In this document: positions 15,203 to 23,977 of the stretch, one piece after another
Position numbering within the stretch: the stretch's first letter is position 1
How the letters are laid out: every line of letters starts with the position of its first letter
From: Candidatus Thiomargarita nelsonii
Lineage (GTDB): Bacteria; Pseudomonadota; Gammaproteobacteria; Beggiatoales; Beggiatoaceae
DNA: 63,912 nt
Direction: 5' to 3'
NCBI GenBank assembly: GCA_000785145.2
Contig: JSZA02000031.1
Span: 1 to 63,912, forward strand
The notes under the pieces: model-generated
Told to the model about the DNA's origin: nothing
Databases searched by the model: none
Seen by the model: only the letters and a program-made list of their open reading frames with translations
Position numbers and translations under genes: made by a program

Positions 15203-18200
15203 TCAATCCCCTTTATCATCCTCTTTATATTGTGTCACCAAATCCGTTTTCAGTTCAATACCACGCCGAGAAGTCGTTTTCTTCCTTGAACTTCTTGAAG
15301 TGCTTGGTTGTGTCTCATCACCAGAAGTTTCCGGTATGGGCGACGCTTGGGGGGGAGCACCAGTCTGCGTTGTTGCCTTTGGTTCGGCAGTTTGATTACT
15401 GGGAGGGGGCATTTGGGCTGATATTTTATGTCCCAACTTGCCAAAGGCACCGAAAATGAGGAGGAAGATAGCACGAATGAGATAAAATACTTTCTTTATG
15501 ACCTCAAAAAAATTATGAATAAACCCGATGCTTGTCGTCCCGATACCTGACGACATTCTTGGCTGTTGTGGTGTTGTTGTCGCTTTTTCCTCTTCCTGGA
15601 CACCGTTATATTCTTCTAAAGTCGCGCTGCTCGCACACAGCGCCTCAGGTCCAACACTGATACAACCCAAGGGAATAACAATCAGCGTCAATAAAGTAGA
15701 AAAGAGTACGCCAAACAACAAGGAAATCGCCATACCTTGGAAAATGGGATCAAATAAAATAACAAATGATCCGGCGACCAAAGCAAAGGCTGTAATCAAA
15801 ATGGGACGAGTACGAGTTTTACAAGCTAAAATCACGGCATCTTGTATGGAAGTACCTTGTTCTAATTCGTGGATAGAATAATCCACTAATAAAATGGAAT
15901 TACGCACAATGATACCTGCCAACGCAATCCAGCCGATCATGGATGTGGCCGTAAATTCTGCACCAAACAACCAATGACCGGGAATAATTCCCAGCAAAGT
16001 GAGCGGAATCGGTGCCATAATGATGGCTGGTACGATAAAGTTGCCAAATAACCAGACCACTAAGACGTAAATTAAGATCATGGCAACCGCAAATGCCGTC
16101 CCCATGTCGCGGAAGGTTTCATAAGTAACTGTCCATTCGCCCGTCCATTCAAAACCGGATTGCCCTAAGACTTTTGGTGGTCCCAGATATCGGTCACAAA
16201 AAGAAACCACAAAGTAATCCGTACAACCCGATTCCACCAGATTGATTCCATCAGGTGTTTCATAATCTTTTAATAGACTTTCAAGTTCGAGCATACCATA
16301 AATCGGGGCACTCAGACTGTATTCACCTGTTTCCTCATCATAAAGACCAAGGGGATCACCCACCACATATTCAACCGGGCGCAAATCTTTTTGGTAATAA
16401 ACGCGATCTTGATCGGCTTCAACGAACTCGCCTAATTCAGCGAGAGGGATGATACTACCCGTTTGGGTCGGAATCGGCAAATCATACAAACCGCTCAATT
16501 GTGACCGATTCTGCAACGGAACTTGAATCACAATATGAGTCGGTTCAAGCACTCTACCTTGTTTGATGTCACCCAGTTTAAAGCCACCCAATGCCATCAT
16601 TAAATTTTGATTGATGGTATCAACGGATATACCACGCCGTACCGCTTTTTCTGTATTCACTTCAAAGTGCCAAATTTTCTGCGGCTCGGGTATGTAATTA
16701 TCGACATCGTCTAAAATTTTCGCCTCTTCAAATAGGGCCGTCATTTTTCTGGCAACTTCTAGGCGAGTCTCATCATCAGGACCATAAACTTCTGCAACAA
16801 TAGATTGTAATACGGGTGGACCCGGGGGCATTTCTACGACTGTGATTTTGGAGGGACTATTCGTCTCTTTAACCAGTTTCTTTACTTCTTGGCGGACGGC
16901 AAGGGCAATTTCATGGCTGCTACGATGTTCTTCAAGGTAACATTTTAGCGTGTCTTTATCCAAGAAATTCAGACCACATTTTGTCTTTCCAAGTTGTATA
17001 TGAATATCTGCCTGCCAAGGTTTACTACGCAAATAGTAATGACGTACCATCCCATTAAAATCAAAAGGTTGTGAAGTGCCAACGTAAGATTGCAAGGCAA
17101 TGATTTCAGGAAACTTTTCAGGATCGCGCAATTTTTCGACCAGTTGATAAGTCAAATTAGCGGTCACGGGTAAAGCAGTGCCTTCGGGCATATCAATAAA
17201 AACATTGAATTCCGGTTTTTTATCCAGCGGCAACATTTTGACTTCCACCGCATTAAAGTAAAACATGGAACAAGCCGCAAAAAATAAAAAAATCAGCATA
17301 AGTAAAAATGTCCACCCAAGGAATCGACTGGTAAATAAGGGTGGTAAAATTTTGCGAAACACCCACTCGACTCTTTCATTCGTCTTATGTTCTTTGAGTT
17401 CGGCTTTTTGCAATCCGGCTAATGAAGGTTTAAAGCGCATGGCCAACCAGGGCGTGAAAGCAAAGGCGGCAAACAGTGAAAATACCATCGCCACTGAGCC
17501 TAAAGCTGCGATAGGCTCCATGTAAGGCCCCATCATGCCCGACACAAATCCCATGGGTAACAAGGCAGCGACCACCGTAAATGTCGCCAAAATAGTGGGG
17601 TTGCCAACTTCGCGCACGGCATCAACCGCTGTCTGCGTGTCAGTTTCACCTTGAAGCAACCAGCGGCGGTAAATATTTTCTATGACCACAATAGCATCAT
17701 CGACTAAAATACCGATGGAAAAAATCAAGGCAAATAAACTGACGCGGTCAATGGTATAACCCAATAGCCATGCCGCAAATACGGTGAATAAAATCACCAC
17801 CGGAATGACCAAAGTCACGACAAGAGAGGGACGCCACCCTAATGAGAATAAGACCAATAGGGTCACCGCCCCCGTGGCTATAAATAATTTTTTAATTAAA
17901 CCATTAACTTTATTATTAGCGCTTTGCCCGTAATTGCGGGTCACTTCTACATGCACATTGGCTGGAATGACGCGGTTTTTTCGGAGAGTATCGACCTGTG
18001 TCAAAATCGACCTAACCACATCAACTCCATTGCTGCCAACCTTTTTTGATATACCAATGGTCACGGCGGGGGCACCGTTGACTTCTGGGACTGTGACATC
18101 TTGATCTAGCCAAAAGGAGTCATGTTGAGCATAAGCAGGGCCAGAATAATAATTGACCATTTGATAGGCTTCTTTCTCTGGCCCTTTTGTGACAGTCGCT

Positions 18201-19009
18201 ACATCACGTACATAGACAGGCGCACCTTCAAAGGTGCCGACGACCAAATTTTTGACATCTTCGGCATTGGTTAAAAATTTACCCGTGTACACTGTAAAAT
18301 GCGTATTACCGGATTCCATAGTGCCTGCCTGAATCTTACTATTGGCAGTTTGTATAGTTTGGGCCACCTGTCCGATACTGATACCAAAGCCTGATAAATC
18401 TGCTGGTTTCACTTCAACAAGCACCTGTTCTGCGCGTCCGCCGACCACAAAACTTTGCCCTGTCTCAGGAACACCATTGAGGTTTTGCATTACTTCAAAA
18501 GACAATGTGCGTAAAGCACCATCATCCAAGTTATCAGACCATAAAGTTAAAGTCACGACGGGTACATCATCAATCCCTTTCGGTTTGACCAAAGGCTGTC
18601 TAACACCGGGCGGGATTTTATCCATATTGGACTGTAATTTGTCATAGACTTTAAAAATAGAATTTTCTAATTCCTCGCCTACTTTAAACTGGACAGTCAC
18701 CATGCCTTGTCCCCGTTCCGATGCCGAATACACATGTTTGACATCAGGAATTTCACTCAGAATACGTTGCAGCGGATTAATGGCCAAACTGGTGACTTGT
18801 TCTGCGGAGGCGCCGGGATATTGAATAAAAATATCCGCCATGGGCACAGAAATTTGCGGATCTTCTTGACGGGGCGTCAATATGATGCCCATAATGCCCA
18901 TTAATAACATAGCAAAGAAGAATAATGGTGATAAAGGCGAATGAATAAAAGCGTTCGCCGTCTTCCCCGCTAGACCTAAATCTGGTGGATCAGTATATTG
19001 CTCAGTCAT
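15203..19009 (-). CDS. RND-family efflux transporter inner-membrane subunit with long C-terminal tail
   Basis: A 1268-residue RND pump (AcrB/hydrophobe-amphiphile type). It has the N-terminal TM1, a porter domain (PGASAEQVTSLAINPLQ), and the TM4 proton-relay GILVDDAIVVIENIYRR. A second periplasmic loop and the C-terminal TM bundle (GIIVRNSILLVDYSIHELEQG) follow. Family members are usually ~1030-1080 residues; the extra ~190 residues include a further hydrophobic segment and a Pro/Ser/Thr-rich, basic tail of unknown role. It is the last gene of an operon with an SCP2-like protein and adaptor. No outer-membrane channel is encoded nearby, so one must be supplied from elsewhere. Confidence 0.9.
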   Translation of the reverse strand: MTEQYTDPPDLGLAGKTANAFIHSPLSPLFFFAMLLMGIMGIILTPRQEDPQISVPMADIFIQYPGASAEQVTSLAINPLQRILSEIPDVKHVYSASERGQGMVTVQFKVGEELENSIFKVYDKLQSNMDKIPPGVRQPLVKPKGIDDVPVVTLTLWSDNLDDGALRTLSFEVMQNLNGVPETGQSFVVGGRAEQVLVEVKPADLSGFGISIGQVAQTIQTANSKIQAGTMESGNTHFTVYTGKFLTNAEDVKNLVVGTFEGAPVYVRDVATVTKGPEKEAYQMVNYYSGPAYAQHDSFWLDQDVTVPEVNGAPAVTIGISKKVGSNGVDVVRSILTQVDTLRKNRVIPANVHVEVTRNYGQSANNKVNGLIKKLFIATGAVTLLVLFSLGWRPSLVVTLVIPVVILFTVFAAWLLGYTIDRVSLFALIFSIGILVDDAIVVIENIYRRWLLQGETDTQTAVDAVREVGNPTILATFTVVAALLPMGFVSGMMGPYMEPIAALGSVAMVFSLFAAFAFTPWLAMRFKPSLAGLQKAELKEHKTNERVEWVFRKILPPLFTSRFLGWTFLLMLIFLFFAACSMFYFNAVEVKMLPLDKKPEFNVFIDMPEGTALPVTANLTYQLVEKLRDPEKFPEIIALQSYVGTSQPFDFNGMVRHYYLRSKPWQADIHIQLGKTKCGLNFLDKDTLKCYLEEHRSSHEIALAVRQEVKKLVKETNSPSKITVVEMPPGPPVLQSIVAEVYGPDDETRLEVARKMTALFEEAKILDDVDNYIPEPQKIWHFEVNTEKAVRRGISVDTINQNLMMALGGFKLGDIKQGRVLEPTHIVIQVPLQNRSQLSGLYDLPIPTQTGSIIPLAELGEFVEADQDRVYYQKDLRPVEYVVGDPLGLYDEETGEYSLSAPIYGMLELESLLKDYETPDGINLVESGCTDYFVVSFCDRYLGPPKVLGQSGFEWTGEWTVTYETFRDMGTAFAVAMILIYVLVVWLFGNFIVPAIIMAPIPLTLLGIIPGHWLFGAEFTATSMIGWIALAGIIVRNSILLVDYSIHELEQGTSIQDAVILACKTRTRPILITAFALVAGSFVILFDPIFQGMAISLLFGVLFSTLLTLIVIPLGCISVGPEALCASSATLEEYNGVQEEEKATTTPQQPRMSSGIGTTSIGFIHNFFEVIKKVFYLIRAIFLLIFGAFGKLGHKISAQMPPPSNQTAEPKATTQTGAPPQASPIPETSGDETQPSTSRSSRKKTTSRRGIELKTDLVTQYKEDDKGD

Positions 19010-19075
19010 GTAGATTTTTAAGAGTGTTCGTTACAAGTGAAAAGTAAGTAAATAATGAGTGTGGGGGGGGTATTG

Positions 19076-20248
19076 CTAACAGGGCGTTTTTCTTGAATTT
19101 TGACTGACCACAACCTGATCGCCTTCCTTCAACCCGCTCAGAACACTCACGTAATCACCAATACTGGGATCGAGTGAGGTGATAAGTGCAGGATTAATTG
19201 CACTGCCAAGCCGTACCAAGCGCAATTCATATTTATTATCATCATTTAAAACGCAAACCCCTGGCAAACTACCACGCTGAATCACCGCCGCTTTGGGAAT
19301 CAAGAGTAACTCTTGTTTACCGGCTTTGACATCTGGCACATCGACTTGGGCATATTGCCCTGGACCGACATATCGACCGTCTTCGCTCTCTCTATCTATA
19401 GACAGGTCAAACTTGACTTTAACGGTGTGACGTTGCGAATCAGCGACGGGAAATATCTGTGCGACTGTCACAATCACAGGCTCGTCAAGTACATCCAATT
19501 TGGCAGCAACTTGTTTGCCAACTTTTAATCCGCGCACTAAACGGGCAGGCACGTCCACTTCAATTTGCAGACGCCGAGTGTCAGCAAACTGCAACAAAGG
19601 TTGACCAGGTTGCACGGTATCACCCACTTCTACCATTTTTTTGATGATAACCCCTTCAAACGGTGCGATACCCCGAGCATCTCGTATTTTGGAGTCAATT
19701 TGATCAATTTGAGATTTGGCTTGGATTAAGCCACTCTGTGCCTGTTCAATCTTGGTTCCATAACCATGCAGTTGAGTACGACGGTCAAGCCCTTCGTCGC
19801 TTTGTCCCATCAAGCCACTGAGCGGTTTGGTAAGAATTTGGTCGAACAGATGCGGAAGTCCCATACCGCCTGGTGCTTTGTCAGGTGAATCAGGCGAGCG
19901 CAATTCACGCTCATATTGCATACGGGCATTACGCAGTGCAGCATCTGCTCTCCGCCACGCAGCGACAGCCGAACGCCGTTTCGCCAACAATTCCCTATCG
20001 TCTAAAGCGACTAACACGGTCTTTTCGGCAAATTGCTCACCTTCTTCGCCGGCAATAGTCTTCACTCGTCCAGGTAATTGAGCGGATAAAGTGATCTCTT
20101 TTTCAGGTATCACGGTACCGCTTAAAGTGACGGGGGGGCTAAGATCGTGAGCACGCACTTCATAATAAGTCTCTGCTGCCACTGTGCCCATGCTAGAGAT
20201 AATCCCAACCACGGCAGCGATTTTAACCATAACCATTTTTTTTAACAT
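19076..20248 (-). CDS. RND periplasmic adaptor (membrane fusion protein)
   Basis: The ATG at 20248 follows a GGAG-type site and opens a signal peptide ending AAA. The first half-lipoyl/beta-barrel (LSGTVIPEKEITLSAQLPGRV), a helical hairpin, the second lipoyl half (APFEGVIIKKMVEVGDTVQPGQPLLQFADT) and a C-terminal beta-barrel and proximal domain are in the usual order. It links the inner-membrane pump to an outer-membrane channel. It lies 66 bp upstream of the pump gene. Confidence 0.9.
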   Translation of the reverse strand: MLKKMVMVKIAAVVGIISSMGTVAAETYYEVRAHDLSPPVTLSGTVIPEKEITLSAQLPGRVKTIAGEEGEQFAEKTVLVALDDRELLAKRRSAVAAWRRADAALRNARMQYERELRSPDSPDKAPGGMGLPHLFDQILTKPLSGLMGQSDEGLDRRTQLHGYGTKIEQAQSGLIQAKSQIDQIDSKIRDARGIAPFEGVIIKKMVEVGDTVQPGQPLLQFADTRRLQIEVDVPARLVRGLKVGKQVAAKLDVLDEPVIVTVAQIFPVADSQRHTVKVKFDLSIDRESEDGRYVGPGQYAQVDVPDVKAGKQELLLIPKAAVIQRGSLPGVCVLNDDNKYELRLVRLGSAINPALITSLDPSIGDYVSVLSGLKEGDQVVVSQNSRKTPC

Positions 20249-20385
20249 GCTTTTAATTCTCCACCTAAAAAGGGGCTTGTTATACCCCAAAGGTACAACA
20301 ACCCCCTTAATTAACTTATTTAGACTTTTGGACTCCTACCAAAGAAACCCAGCTTTTTTGAAAAAAACTTTAGCAGGTATCAGTG

Positions 20386-20868
20386 CTATTCAACATTGAC
20401 ACGGCTCATAACCTCAAAACTTTTCATAAAAGGCCCCATCATACTTGGGTCTTTCATCATGGCACTATAGTTGCCAACCTCAAATCCTAGACCACCCCAC
20501 ATCGCGGGTTTTGCCATATCGAGCTTGCCTACCTTACCCGCCTTGAGCCATTTGTCCCAGCTCTCTGGTTTTGCGCGTAAATCCCATTTCAGGGTTTCAC
20601 CATTATAGGTACCCGCACTCACAACCTTGCCCTTTTCGACAATCAAAACGCCTTTCGGTTGATCGTCACCATAAATGCCATAGGCAATGTTGGCAGTAAA
20701 AGGATTATCAAGGTTAGCAAGTGGCTCGACGATCGCCGCTGTTTCTTTATTCCATTCCTCCATAAAGGCTTTCATCCAAGCATCCGAAAATAACTCTGCT
20801 TGCGCCTGTGCCAAGCCCATGCACGATAACATTCCAATAATGGCAGTGATCTTAATAATATTTTTCAA
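20386..20868 (-). CDS. Secreted SCP2-like sterol/lipid-binding domain protein
   Basis: The TTG at 20868 is preferred because AGGAG lies 8 bases before it; an ATG at 20886 is in frame but overlaps that site. A signal peptide ends AQAQA. The mature part matches the SCP2 fold pattern: KGVLIVEKGKVVSAGTYNGE, then DLRAKPESWDKWLKAG, then a glycine/methionine-rich end. SCP2 domains bind lipids in a hydrophobic tunnel. Here it is exported and is the first gene of an RND operon, suggesting a lipid or hopanoid-like cargo, which is inference. Confidence 0.65.
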   Translation of the reverse strand: MKNIIKITAIIGMLSCMGLAQAQAELFSDAWMKAFMEEWNKETAAIVEPLANLDNPFTANIAYGIYGDDQPKGVLIVEKGKVVSAGTYNGETLKWDLRAKPESWDKWLKAGKVGKLDMAKPAMWGGLGFEVGNYSAMMKDPSMMGPFMKSFEVMSRVNVE

Positions 20869-21093
20869 CAGACTATCTCCTATCATTAGTTAAGTAAATA
20901 AATAAATGAGACTCTATAGAAAGTCGAAAACGAGTATATATTAGTAAATGCTAATAAATCAATACGACTAAATATATAAAAATTTAATATATTGATTAGC
21001 ATTCGTTTATATATTTCATCGCCTTTTTCAAGAGTACTCGGTTTTATCAGTTATCAGTCCAATTATAAGAATGGCTGATAACTGAATTCTATC

Positions 21094-21128
21094 AAAAAAA
21101 AATTTCCCTTGCTTGGGAATTTTTTTTT
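21094..21128. terminator. Bidirectional A/T-flanked hairpin in a 500 bp intergenic region
   Basis: TTTCCC pairs with GGGAA(A) between an A-run and a T-run. The rest of 20887-21384 is very A+T rich and holds the divergent promoters of the SCP2-RND operon and the McrB-like gene. I cannot place the promoters precisely. Confidence 0.5.
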
Positions 21129-21384
21129 CAATCATAACATTTTTTATCACTTTTGTGCATAACTTTAATGTTCAAAGCCTAAATAGATTTAATGATATTG
21201 ATTAAGCAATATAAATTCTTAATATATTTCAAAAACAAGCGAGCTTTAAGCTAAACAACTTCACAATCCTTGTCAGTTTTTTGATAAGCTTAAAGCACTC
21301 ATTGAGTTTGGCTTAATACTATCAACAAGCACACCTCAACGTCTAGTCTTTTTATTGACACTCACTTAAGGAACTACTAATATT

Positions 21385-23163
21385 ATGAGTTTTATTACCA
21401 TTGGCAACGCTTTAGGTTGCACGATTAACTCTCACCGTCGAGGCTGGGATGGGAGCATTTGTAAAAATGCCGAAACTTGGAATTGTTCGGCAAAACAACA
21501 ATTTCGTACCGACTATTGCCAACAAGGCGATCCACGTTGCTACCATATCCATATTTTTGAAGAAGGTAATCCCTATTGCCTGATCGATGATTTAGGTATC
21601 GGCTGGCTGCTTGAGCCATATCCTGAAGCCTTGAATAATCAAATTCTACTATTTTGGGGTAAACGTTTTCAAGAACCCCGTGGCATCAGTGACATCAATA
21701 CCAGACCCAAAGATTATGTTTTTGGTGCCTATCGTGTGCGTAGTGTTTCTCCACAAAAAATTAATGAATTTAAAACATTGTGGAAAATCGAACCCTATCA
21801 AGATGGATGGACGCGCTTTCAGCAACCCTATATCTTAACTGTGTACTACAAAAGTATCATAGGTGGGGTTTATCTCAAAGAAGTCAATCGCGTCGCGGTG
21901 GAAAATATGTTTGAAAAAGCCGCCGAACAAGCCCGCAGCCCTCACCCTAATTGGCATAATCCCAAAGATGTCGAGCGATTTGAATATTTCCATGCCCATT
22001 TGCATGAATGGTTTGAGCTTGCTCGGGAAAATGCACAGCGGATAGAACAAAATATGGTGCGTACCTATAGCAGTCGAACGACCTCTTCTGTGCTTACAAG
22101 AAGCCCCTTTGTTGATAGTCTAAAAAACTTGGATGTTAAAAAAACCACACAATCGGTGGCAACACCCGCTAAACCAGCGAAAAATGGGGTAGTAATTTAT
22201 CCGTTGTTGGAAAAAGAAAGTGCTAAAGAAAAAATCAAAAAGTGTTATAGCAAAGAAGTTTTAGATGCTGTGATGGCCGTTTCGCTGACTAGAAATATTC
22301 TCATTCTCACAGGCCATCCGGGTGTGGGTAAAAGCACATTAGCGATTGATTTGCTTGACGATTCAGAACGCAAGTTGATTGTCCCAGTGGGTTCGACATG
22401 GCGTAGTCGTGAAGATTTATTAGGCTATGTTAATCCTATCAGTAATGAGTTTGAACCGACTGATTTTACAAAGTTTTTATCTAAAGCCGATGCGGCATGG
22501 CGAAAAAATGACAAACGCACCTACATGGTGATTTTTGAAGAATTTAACCTCAGTCAACCCGAATATTGGTTTGGTGATATTTTGGTACGTTCACAATATC
22601 CTGATGATCAAGACAAACTGCGTATCATTGAACTCGGCGGTAAAAGTATCCGTGGCGTGACAAGTGCCGCTAGCAAAGTGTTTGTCTCCCCTGCCCTCCG
22701 TTTTGTTGCCACTGTCAATAATGATCATACAACCTTATCATTGTCGCCCCGAGTTTTAGATCGCGCCTCCATCGTAGATTTGACTTTAGAACCCAGAGCC
22801 ACCTTAGTTCGAGCTGAACTTAAGCTAGACGAACAACAAATCATGTCAATCGAGGAATTAGACGCTCTGCTCAAGTATAAAAATGCGATGTTTTCCTTAC
22901 GGGCTGCTGACTCCTTAAAACGTTGTTTGAACAATTTAGAAGAGCTAAACATGAATAACGCATGGGATGCCTTAGATATCGTGTTGTTACAACAAGTGTT
23001 AACAAAGGTCAGACTGATGGTAGGTGATCCCGCCAATGATAATCTCATCCAAGGCTTAGAAGACTGGAGTGAAAATTATGGTAAATATCTCCGCAAATGT
23101 GCCAACCTTATTAATGGTTGGACCGAGGCTTTGAAAGATGGACGAGATGTAATACAGGCCTAA
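21385..23163 (+). CDS. McrB-family AAA+ NTPase with N-terminal Cys/Trp-rich domain
   Basis: Residues 1-~200 form a domain starting with HRRGWDGSICKNAETWNC, rich in conserved-looking Cys, Trp and His. The AAA+ core has GHPGVGKST (K316), VIFEEFNLSQPE (E385-E386, where the Walker B aspartate is Glu), the sensor ATVNND, then LSPRVLDRASIVDL, the McrB-type signature. McrB proteins are GTP- or ATP-driven motors that normally work with an McrC nuclease; none is encoded here. It is followed by a repeat and then surE. Defence or protein remodelling are both possible. Confidence 0.7.
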   Translation: MSFITIGNALGCTINSHRRGWDGSICKNAETWNCSAKQQFRTDYCQQGDPRCYHIHIFEEGNPYCLIDDLGIGWLLEPYPEALNNQILLFWGKRFQEPRGISDINTRPKDYVFGAYRVRSVSPQKINEFKTLWKIEPYQDGWTRFQQPYILTVYYKSIIGGVYLKEVNRVAVENMFEKAAEQARSPHPNWHNPKDVERFEYFHAHLHEWFELARENAQRIEQNMVRTYSSRTTSSVLTRSPFVDSLKNLDVKKTTQSVATPAKPAKNGVVIYPLLEKESAKEKIKKCYSKEVLDAVMAVSLTRNILILTGHPGVGKSTLAIDLLDDSERKLIVPVGSTWRSREDLLGYVNPISNEFEPTDFTKFLSKADAAWRKNDKRTYMVIFEEFNLSQPEYWFGDILVRSQYPDDQDKLRIIELGGKSIRGVTSAASKVFVSPALRFVATVNNDHTTLSLSPRVLDRASIVDLTLEPRATLVRAELKLDEQQIMSIEELDALLKYKNAMFSLRAADSLKRCLNNLEELNMNNAWDALDIVLLQQVLTKVRLMVGDPANDNLIQGLEDWSENYGKYLRKCANLINGWTEALKDGRDVIQA

Positions 23164-23171
23164 AATAAGGT

Positions 23172-23194
23172 GTCCAAGATAAATCTTGGACTCC
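23172..23194. repeat. GTCCAAGATAAATCTTGGAC repeat copy
   Basis: 20 bp near-perfect palindrome with CTCC tail, 9 bp after the McrB-like stop codon. Confidence 0.85.
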
Positions 23195-23230
23195 GGACCA
23201 AAATATTTATCTGAATAGCGTAAAAATATC

Positions 23231-23977
23231 ATGAAAATTTTAGTTAGTAACGACGATGGTTATCAAGCCCCTGGCATTTTATGTTTAGTCGAAACCTTAC
23301 AAAAAATGGCCGATGTCACTGTGGTTGCGCCAGATCGTAATCGCAGTGGTGCCAGTAATTCTCTCACCTTAGAGTATCCCCTTCGCGTCAGACGGGCTGA
23401 GAATGGCTTTTTTTATGTTAATGGCACACCCACCGATTGTGTACATTTAGCGATCACCGGTTTACTTGATACGCTACCTGATATTGTTGTATCAGGCATC
23501 AATGCCGGAGCGAATTTAGGCGATGATGTCATTTACTCTGGCACCGTTGCGGCTGCCATGGAGGGCCGTTTTTTAGGGCTACCAGCGATGGCGGTTTCAT
23601 TGGCCAGTTTTAATCCTCAACATTATCAAACCGCCGCCCTTATGGTAGAAACCCTTTTGGCACGTTTACAAGCTGATAAATTGCCCTTGCCCGTTGATAG
23701 CATTTTAAATATCAACGTGCCTGATTGTCCTTGGGATGAATTGAAAGGGATACAAGCCTGCCGTTTGGGTAGCCGTCACCGCGCAGAGCCAGCGATTAAA
23801 AGCACCGATCCGCATGGTCATCCCGTTTATTGGATAGGCCCCGCTGGGCCAGAACAAGATGCCGGACCAGGTACAGATTTTTATATTATTAATCAAAAAA
23901 TGGTTTCAATAACGCCTTTGCATGTTGATTTGACTCGCCATTCCGCATTAAAAAATTTGGGAGAATGGTTGGGATGA
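23231..23977 (+). CDS. surE: 5'/3'-nucleotidase SurE
   Basis: [16 protein letters not shown] carries the metal-binding Asp8-Asp9 pair. [11 protein letters not shown] and the [25 protein letters not shown] block are the SurE signature. The protein hydrolyses nucleoside monophosphates and short polyphosphate in a metal-dependent way. The 248-residue length is standard. It overlaps the following kinase gene by ATGA, so the two are translationally coupled. The usual gammaproteobacterial neighbour pcm is absent. Confidence 0.95.
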   Translation: MKILVSNDDGYQAPGILCLVETLQKMADVTVVAPDRNRSGASNSLTLEYPLRVRRAENGFFYVNGTPTDCVHLAITGLLDTLPDIVVSGINAGANLGDDVIYSGTVAAAMEGRFLGLPAMAVSLASFNPQHYQTAALMVETLLARLQADKLPLPVDSILNINVPDCPWDELKGIQACRLGSRHRAEPAIKSTDPHGHPVYWIGPAGPEQDAGPGTDFYIINQKMVSITPLHVDLTRHSALKNLGEWLG

